Below the pieces are notes generated by a model. It worked only from the letters and a program-made list of their open reading frames with translations, searched no databases and was not told the DNA's origin. Made by a program: the position numbers and the translations under genes. This document shows positions 1 to 4,241 of a stretch of 6,466 nucleotides of DNA, in pieces (position 1 is the first letter of the stretch; every line of letters begins with the position of its first letter). The DNA is taken from assembly GCA_009827215.1 (NCBI GenBank), contig WUAJ01000138.1, positions 1-6,466 of the forward strand, in the 5' to 3' direction. Source of the stretch: Phycisphaeraceae bacterium (GTDB lineage: Bacteria; Planctomycetota; Phycisphaerae; Phycisphaerales; UBA1924).

Positions 1-2
1 GG

Positions 3-587
3 ATGCGTGAGCTGCTGAGGGATCTGGAGAACTGTGTGATCAATGGCGTGGCGCCGGCGAGTGGTATGCAGGGGTCGTCGACGGTGCGCCGTTCGATGAA
101 CGGGATTATCCAGTCGATGAACACGAACCTGTTTGAGCCTGGGGTGGGCGCGATTCCGGACGGCGAGGGCGCGGGGGACGAGCTCAATGAGGCGGTGCTC
201 AACGCGGCGCTCAAGCAGATCTGGGATCAGTCTTCTGGAGGCGTGGACACGATTGTAGTTGGCGGGGCGCAGAAGCGGAAGATTAATGCGTTTGCGAGCG
301 GGAGCCGGGCGTATCTGCCGGATGATCAGACGTACTCGGACATGATCAGTGTGTACGAGAGTGACTTTGGTGTGTGCCGAGTGATTATGTCACGATGGGT
401 CCCGACGGATTCGGTGCTGCTGCTTGATTCGTCGCGGATTTCTGTGATGCCGATGCAGGGTCGGAGTTTCCACTACAAGCCTTTAGCGGCGACGGGGGAT
501 TCGGTGTCGGGTCAGGTCATCGGTGAGTACACGATGGAGTTCAAGAACGAGAACGCGCACGGGTTGATCTCGGGGCTTGCGGTCTGA
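3..587 (+). CDS. Phage major capsid protein, SU10-like HK97-fold family (DUF5309 type), 5'-truncated by window edge
   Basis: Forms the icosahedral shell of a tailed-phage-type particle. The visible 194 residues match what I know of the SU10-like capsid family: an early RDLENCVINGV segment (family pattern R-D-x-E-x-x-x-x-N-G), a TVRRSMNGI segment, QKRKINAFASGSRAYLPDD in the middle, YESDFG followed by RVIMSRWVP and DSVLLLD, then GEYTMEFKNENAHGLISGL at the C-terminus. Members are usually about 300 residues or more, and the ATG at base 3 is only two bases from the edge, so it is almost certainly an internal methionine and the gene begins outside the window. The C-terminus is complete (TGA at 585-587). 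A 104-base gap carrying a hairpin separates it from the next gene, as often seen after highly expressed capsid genes. The family assignment is strong. Whether particles are still made cannot be told. Confidence 0.85.
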   Translation: MRELLRDLENCVINGVAPASGMQGSSTVRRSMNGIIQSMNTNLFEPGVGAIPDGEGAGDELNEAVLNAALKQIWDQSSGGVDTIVVGGAQKRKINAFASGSRAYLPDDQTYSDMISVYESDFGVCRVIMSRWVPTDSVLLLDSSRISVMPMQGRSFHYKPLAATGDSVSGQVIGEYTMEFKNENAHGLISGLAV

Positions 588-632
588 GCGGTAGATTGTG
601 ATTGCGGGGTTCCGGTGGGGGCTGGAACGCTC

Positions 633-655
633 GGGGCGCGTGGAGACGCGCGCTC
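633..655 (+). terminator. GC-rich hairpin downstream of capsid gene, possible attenuator or mRNA-stabilising stem
   Basis: GCGCGT (636-641) pairs with ACGCGC (646-651) around a GGAG loop. The stem extends through GGG (633-635) with CTC (653-655) if one G is bulged and one G-T wobble is allowed. No T-tract follows, so this is not a classic intrinsic terminator. It could lower transcription past the abundant capsid message or protect the 3' end of that message. The call rests on the pairing only. Confidence 0.3.
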
Positions 656-680
656 CGGGTTTGATGAGTGGTTTGTAGTG

Positions 681-685
681 GGAGG
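681..685 (+). promoter_or_regulatory. Shine-Dalgarno GGAGG deciding the connector start
   Basis: GGAGG lies 6 bases before ATG 692 but only 3 bases before the in-frame GTG 689, so ATG 692 is the better start. Confidence 0.65.
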
Positions 686-691
686 TGAGTG

Positions 692-1321
692 ATGTTCGCG
701 AAGGACAGGGATTTGTTGGTGATCGAGCCTGGGTTGTTCCGGGAGGTCAAGTGGAACGGGCAGCGGCTGCTGAGCGGGACGGGGGATCTGAGCGGATCGC
801 TGCTGACGCTTACGAGTGGGTCGTTTATTGAGGGGGGGATCACGCAAGGGCATGTGGTGCTGATTGATTCGATCCCGATGGAGGTGGTGAGTGTTCAGAG
901 CGCGACGACGGCGACGGTGTCGATCATGCGTGGTGATCCGGATTCGAGTTTCATTCCTGGGAAGTGGGTGACGGGGGTTGATGTTGAGATCTTTACGTTT
1001 GAGCCTCAGATCAGCATCGTGCATCGTCAGATTTTGGCGATGATCGGGATCGATGCGGATGATGAGTCGGGATTGGGCAGCGACGCGGTGACGAATCCGG
1101 CGGCGATGGTAGTGCTGGAGGCGCTGGGGGCGCTGCATCTGATTTATGCGTCGGCGGGCGCTCCTGGACGCGGCGGCGAGGGGTATCTGGATCGGTCGCG
1201 GATTTATCAGCAGCGGTTCTCGATGGAGCGTGGATCGGTGGTGGCGATGATTGATCTGGATGGGGACGGGATCGCGGAGACTCGCCGGCATCCGAACTCG
1301 TTTGTGCTGACGCGCGGCTAA
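692..1321 (+). CDS. Probable phage head-tail connector with N-terminal beta domain
   Basis: The 209-residue product lies directly downstream of the capsid gene, where the head-tail connector (HK97 gp6-like adaptor) normally sits. Residues 1 to about 105 are beta-rich, with an LLVIEPGLFREVKWNGQ opening and alternating hydrophobic strands. Residues about 106-180 look helical: an IVHRQILAMIGID segment, AAMVVLEALGALHLIYA, then YLDRSRIYQQRF, which resembles the helical bundle and the tyrosine/arginine-rich last helix of connector proteins. Near the C-terminus is a DLDGDGIAE loop (about residues 188-196), which has the spacing of a calcium-binding DxDxDG loop. The N-terminal beta domain is more than a minimal connector needs and may be a lineage-specific addition. 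The start at 692 is set by the GGAGG six bases upstream. The connector role is inferred from position and helix pattern, not from a search. A neck or other adaptor protein is the main alternative. Confidence 0.55.
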   Translation: MFAKDRDLLVIEPGLFREVKWNGQRLLSGTGDLSGSLLTLTSGSFIEGGITQGHVVLIDSIPMEVVSVQSATTATVSIMRGDPDSSFIPGKWVTGVDVEIFTFEPQISIVHRQILAMIGIDADDESGLGSDAVTNPAAMVVLEALGALHLIYASAGAPGRGGEGYLDRSRIYQQRFSMERGSVVAMIDLDGDGIAETRRHPNSFVLTRG

Positions 1322-1332
1322 GGGGGTGTGGG

Positions 1333-1734
1333 GTGTTGATACTGAGTCCGAGCAGTGTGCGGTTTGGGGGCGAGGTGTGGGGCGATGTGTATCGCGTTGC
1401 GGTTGAGTCGCTGAGTGTAGAGCTTGTTGAGGAGTGGGGGGACGAGGGGCCTTATGGGGTGTTTGTGGATTCGGCGCGGCGGAAGACTCTTGTTCGTGTG
1501 CTTCAGGATGTCGATCGCGATGAACTGAGCACGCCGGTGGTTGGATCTGAGGGATTGTTTGTTGTTGAGGTGGACCGCGGGAATGATGCTGATCGGAGTG
1601 TCGTGACTTTGAGCGGGGTTGTTGAATCGGTTTCGTATTCGTTTAGCGGATTGCGGACTACGCGAGAGGTCCGATTGGTCGCGGTGAGTTCTTCGGGCGA
1701 TCAGGATCCGGTGAGCGTGAGTGGGGGTGAATGA
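1333..1734 (+). CDS. Small beta-rich virion-associated protein, function unknown (neck or tail candidate)
   Basis: I do not recognise this 133-residue protein. It has no cysteine, no membrane segment and little predicted helix. Most of it alternates hydrophobic and polar residues as in beta strands (for example DVYRVAVESLSVELVEEW, KTLVRVLQDV, VVTLSGVVESVSYSF, TREVRLVAVSSSGDQDPVSV), which suits a beta-barrel such as a tail-tube or head-completion protein. It starts with GTG at 1333, 11 bases after the connector, with AGGGGG (1321-1326) six bases upstream. No ATG is available nearby. Its stop overlaps the next start, so the two are probably translationally coupled. The virion role is inferred from position only. 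Confidence 0.65.
   Translation: MLILSPSSVRFGGEVWGDVYRVAVESLSVELVEEWGDEGPYGVFVDSARRKTLVRVLQDVDRDELSTPVVGSEGLFVVEVDRGNDADRSVVTLSGVVESVSYSFSGLRTTREVRLVAVSSSGDQDPVSVSGGE
1723..1727 (+). promoter_or_regulatory. Shine-Dalgarno-like GGGGG inside the end of the preceding gene
   Basis: GGGGG lies 3 bases before ATG 1731 and 6 bases before ATG 1734. The 6-base spacing matches the neighbours at 692 and 1333, so 1734 is preferred, but 1731 cannot be excluded. Confidence 0.45.
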
Positions 1735-2114
1735 TGTCGTCGTTCAAGGGACAAAACTTGTTTGGGTCCGGACCTCATCGATTTGTGAATCGTCGGCTTG
1801 GTCGTCGTGTGGTCTCGTTGGCATCTGTGAGTGGTGATCCATCAGTCCCTGGAACATTTGAGTCAGGGGACTGGGAGGTCTGGGTCGAGGTGCACGGGCG
1901 ATTGGTGGCGTCGACGGATTCGTCGCTGTGGTCCAAGCGGGATGACATTCTGGATGAGGCTGAGTTTGGGGTATCGGATGGGACACTCGTGGATGAGCAC
2001 GGGCACTCGTGGTCGGACATGAAGTTGTTGACATATGAAGAACAGGGACCAACGCAGCGGGGTCGCGAGGTATCGGTGAGCTACATCGCGGTCTTCGGGC
2101 GACTGACTGGTTAA
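1734..2114 (+). CDS. Hypothetical phage-module protein, possible tail or neck component
   Basis: I do not recognise a named family in this 126-residue protein. It opens with a short basic stretch (NLFGSGPHRFVNRRLGRRV). A middle section of beta character follows (GDWEVWVEVHGRLVA), then a helix-like segment (DSSLWSKRDDILDEAEFG), a GTLVDEHGHSW segment, and a last strand pair ending VSYIAVFGRL. The layout of a framework strand, a short helix and a C-terminal strand is in the style of small tail or neck proteins, but that is an impression. ATG 1734 overlaps the previous TGA by one base. ATG 1731 would add one residue and overlap it as ATGA. The next gene's Shine-Dalgarno overlaps this gene's TAA, so the cluster is very compact. 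Confidence 0.6.
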   Translation: MSSFKGQNLFGSGPHRFVNRRLGRRVVSLASVSGDPSVPGTFESGDWEVWVEVHGRLVASTDSSLWSKRDDILDEAEFGVSDGTLVDEHGHSWSDMKLLTYEEQGPTQRGREVSVSYIAVFGRLTG

Positions 2115-2118
2115 GGAG
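2113..2118 (+). promoter_or_regulatory. Shine-Dalgarno AAGGAG deciding the holin-like start
   Basis: AAGGAG lies 5 bases before ATG 2124. The upstream in-frame GTG at 2118 begins inside this site, so it is an unlikely start. Confidence 0.7.
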
Positions 2119-2123
2119 TGAAT

Positions 2124-2393
2124 ATGGAGACAGAAGTGCTCAGCGCGTTAACTCAGTTCGGGGTTGCGGGAATGGTCTGCGCCATGTGGCTTGTAGAACG
2201 GCGGGCATCGCTTCATCGCGAGCAGCAGATCAACGAGGCGCACGAGAAGCTGCTTAGTCAACTGGATGATCGAGCGGCGTTGATCGAAGTTGTTCGGGAC
2301 AATACTCGGGCATTGACGATGCTTGAGTCCGGACAGCGTGGTCTTGTGGATGTGCTCGCCGGAAGGGGTGCGAATGGCTCGAGTGGCGCATAG
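2124..2393 (+). CDS. Small single-pass membrane protein with coiled coil, holin-like
   Basis: The 89-residue protein has one hydrophobic segment near the N-terminus (about residues 7-24, ALTQFGVAGMVCAMWLVE), flanked by ERR on the inner side. A charged, heptad-like helix follows to about residue 78 (HREQQINEAHEKLLSQL, then LIEVVRDNTRALTMLE). The tail is glycine/serine-rich. A short N-terminal anchor, a long soluble helix and the V-V-R-x-N-T-x-A-L pattern resemble holins or holin-accessory proteins of the BhlA/UviB style, which act in the inner membrane and sit at the end of phage late operons. No endolysin gene is next to it, so lysis is not proven. A membrane-anchored scaffold or assembly factor is an alternative. 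The start at 2124 is set by the AAGGAG at 2113-2118. Confidence 0.55.
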   Translation: METEVLSALTQFGVAGMVCAMWLVERRASLHREQQINEAHEKLLSQLDDRAALIEVVRDNTRALTMLESGQRGLVDVLAGRGANGSSGA

Positions 2394-2401
2394 ACTGGGA
2401 C

Positions 2402-2932
2402 ATGCGGAAGTCCGGTCGATCAGTCATATGCGGTGGGATTACAGGGCTGTTGATGCTGTCTGGGTGTTACCAAGGCGTCAATATCCGAGAAGAGGTCACT
2501 CGAGCGGAGGACGGGATGTGGGTTCCTGGGCCGTTCGCGCCGACGGAGATGCGGATTCACCCACTCACGCATGCGGAGGTGTATGGTGAGCAGCGCCGCT
2601 TGGTCGTGCATATGGAGATCCGAGACGGGTGGGGTGACACGATCAAAGGTGTCGGACGAGTCACGATTCGGCTTCGGAAATCTGGGGCGACGACGATCGG
2701 CGAGAGCGGTGTGAAGTGGGACATCGATCTGCGTGATCTTGCGACGAATGTGTCGTACTTTGACTCGGTGACGCGGACCTACAAGTTTGTGCTCACAGGA
2801 CTCCCTGATTGGTTCGAGAGTGAGGGTCGCGGGCGGATGCGTCTGACCTTCCATACGGCGCGCACCGATGGCACGATCAAAACGCTTCAGGATGACTTTG
2901 AAGTGTTGAGTGTGTCGGTTTCGGAAGAATAA
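2402..2932 (+). CDS. Predicted lipoprotein, beta-rich, function unknown
   Basis: The 176-residue precursor has a clean lipoprotein signal: a basic start (MRKSGRS), a hydrophobic core at about residues 8-18 and a lipobox L19-S20-G21-C22. Tyr follows the modified Cys, so there is no Asp inner-membrane retention signal. The mature part has motifs PFAPTEMRIHPLTH, RLVVHMEIRDGWGDTIKGVG and KFVLTGLPDWF and alternating strands, consistent with a beta-sandwich facing the periplasm. I have the impression of similar proteins in planctomycete genomes but cannot verify it. It begins 8 bases after the holin-like gene, yet no Shine-Dalgarno precedes ATG 2402, so translation may depend on reinitiation. It is too large for an Rz1-type outer spanin and lacks the C-terminal membrane segment of a unimolecular spanin. 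It is probably a host-type lipoprotein read together with the phage-like genes. Confidence 0.7.
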   Translation: MRKSGRSVICGGITGLLMLSGCYQGVNIREEVTRAEDGMWVPGPFAPTEMRIHPLTHAEVYGEQRRLVVHMEIRDGWGDTIKGVGRVTIRLRKSGATTIGESGVKWDIDLRDLATNVSYFDSVTRTYKFVLTGLPDWFESEGRGRMRLTFHTARTDGTIKTLQDDFEVLSVSVSEE

Positions 2933-2933
2933 C

Positions 2934-4205
2934 TCAGTCTTCTTCGATGAGTCCGAGCTGGCGGTATTTCTCGCGGTAGATGTCGCGGAGTTCGGTTTGC
3001 TTGTTGGTTAGGTCGATCGCTTTGCCTTCGATGAAGGCGTGGTGGACGACGCTGGTGGTTTCGAGGATATCTCCATCGGTGACGATGAGCGTGGCGTGCT
3101 TGCCTTTCTCGATAGATCCGATGTGCTCGTCCACGCCGAGAATCTCAGCGGCGCTGAGGGTGATGGCGCGGAGTGCTTTGTCGTGGTCGAGGCCGTGGGC
3201 GACGGCGATCGCGGTGGCGTCTGGGAGGTTGCGTTCATGCGCGAAGCGTGAGGCCATGGTGATGGTCCATTGGACTCCGGCTTCATCGAGTTTTTGAGGG
3301 AGTGTGTACTGCGCGTCGTAGGACGCGTCGGCGCGTTTGGGGAAGGTGTAGGTGCCTCCGATGATGACGGGGGTGTTTGTGGAGACGAGGAGATCGGTGC
3401 AGAGGTGCGCGTCGCGTCCGCCGACGATGATTGGTTTGAGGTTGTGGTCGATGGCCCAGTTGATTGAGCTGGTGATCTGATCGAAAGTGTTGGCGTTCAT
3501 GAAGACTGGGTTCTGGTCGTCGCCTTCAAGGACGGTGGTGATGGCTTCGAGTCGTTGATCGATAACATCGTGCGCTTGGTTGTACGCGACGGCTTGATCG
3601 AAGATCTCGTTGAGTTCGTCGAGGTTGTTCTCGCGGAGCGAGATGATGAGTCCGGCGTCGCGATCGAGCGCGAGGTCTTCGGTGGTCCAGCCGTCGGTGG
3701 TGATGATGGAGGCGCGTCCTGGGATGGCGCCGCCGGAGGGGAAGACGCCGACGGTGAGGACGCCGTTGGTTCGTGCGGTTGGGATGACGACGGAGTCGGG
3801 ATTCACGGCGACATAGGCGCGGACCTCTGGTGTCATGGATCCGACCTCGTTGTGATCGAGCGTCGCGCGCACGGCGGAGGTTTCGATGAGTCCCAAGCGA
3901 GTGACGGAGTCGATGAGTCCTGGGTAGATGTGCATCCCTGAGAGATCGATGATCTGCGTGTCTGGTGAGACGGAGAGGATGGGCATGAGTTCGTCGGCTT
4001 TCCCGACCATGCCGATCTTGCCTTCGTTCATCGTGACGAGCGCGTTCTCGATGGTTCCTCCGCTGATGGTGTGTGCGGTGGCGCCGACGAGGAAGATCGG
4101 GTGGTCCTGCTCGGGTGCGGTGGGGGTGAGGTCCTGAGCGGCTGCTGTGGTTGTCAGCAGAGCGAGCGAGGCGAGTGTCGTTTGGATCAATGATGTGTAT
4201 TTCAT
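2934..4205 (-). CDS. Exported amidohydrolase-superfamily protein lacking the metal-binding residues (predicted pseudoenzyme)
   Basis: The 423-residue precursor has a Sec signal peptide (basic MKYTS start, hydrophobic core, AAA-Q at 21-24, cleavage probably after A23). An imidazolonepropionase-like amidohydrolase domain follows: an N-terminal beta part (IFLVGATAHTISGGTIENALVTM), the GLID junction (96-99), the barrel, and a C-terminal GSIEKGKHATLIV with FIEGKAIDL. Aligned by eye with the second domain of the upstream gene, each expected ligand is changed. The H-x-H after GLID is V101-T-R103, the third His is N237 (MNAN), the fourth His is about G263 (VGGRD), and the Asp is about S319 (TMAS). 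Fold without metal centre suggests a binding or structural role, perhaps as partner of the upstream enzyme. The gene starts 36 bases after that gene ends and probably shares its transcript. No strong Shine-Dalgarno is seen. Annotation as an active amidohydrolase would be misleading. Confidence 0.85.
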   Translation of the reverse strand: MKYTSLIQTTLASLALLTTTAAAQDLTPTAPEQDHPIFLVGATAHTISGGTIENALVTMNEGKIGMVGKADELMPILSVSPDTQIIDLSGMHIYPGLIDSVTRLGLIETSAVRATLDHNEVGSMTPEVRAYVAVNPDSVVIPTARTNGVLTVGVFPSGGAIPGRASIITTDGWTTEDLALDRDAGLIISLRENNLDELNEIFDQAVAYNQAHDVIDQRLEAITTVLEGDDQNPVFMNANTFDQITSSINWAIDHNLKPIIVGGRDAHLCTDLLVSTNTPVIIGGTYTFPKRADASYDAQYTLPQKLDEAGVQWTITMASRFAHERNLPDATAIAVAHGLDHDKALRAITLSAAEILGVDEHIGSIEKGKHATLIVTDGDILETTSVVHHAFIEGKAIDLTNKQTELRDIYREKYRQLGLIEED

Positions 4206-4241
4206 GATTGGCTTTCGTATGAGTAGCTTTGGGCGATCGGA

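Larger units (their letters stand above)
588..691 (+). other. Intergenic gap after the capsid gene
   Basis: This is the only gap longer than 40 bases in the window. It contains a GC-rich hairpin (633-655) and the Shine-Dalgarno of the next gene (681-685). I see no convincing -35/-10 promoter pair, no tRNA and no small reading frame with a ribosome binding site. Confidence 0.6.

Noticed and set aside
512..1291. 259-codon open frame on the - strand opposite the connector
   Set aside because: It is Arg/His/Pro-rich with no domain sense, lies antisense to a gene with a good ribosome site, and is the expected shadow of a G-rich coding strand.
1843..1873. Inverted repeat CAGTCCCTG / CAGGGGACTG with a 12-base loop
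   Set aside because: It lies inside a coding sequence, has one bulged G and no T-tract. It is probably chance in G-rich DNA.
2323..2589. + strand open frame bridging the holin-like and lipoprotein genes
   Set aside because: It overlaps both real genes in another frame, has no ribosome site and has a low-sense composition.
2924..2945. GAAGAA / TTCTTC inverted repeat across the convergent stops, possible two-way terminator
   Set aside because: The stem is six weak pairs around a 10-base loop with no T-tract, and the symmetry is explained by both proteins ending in Glu-Glu.
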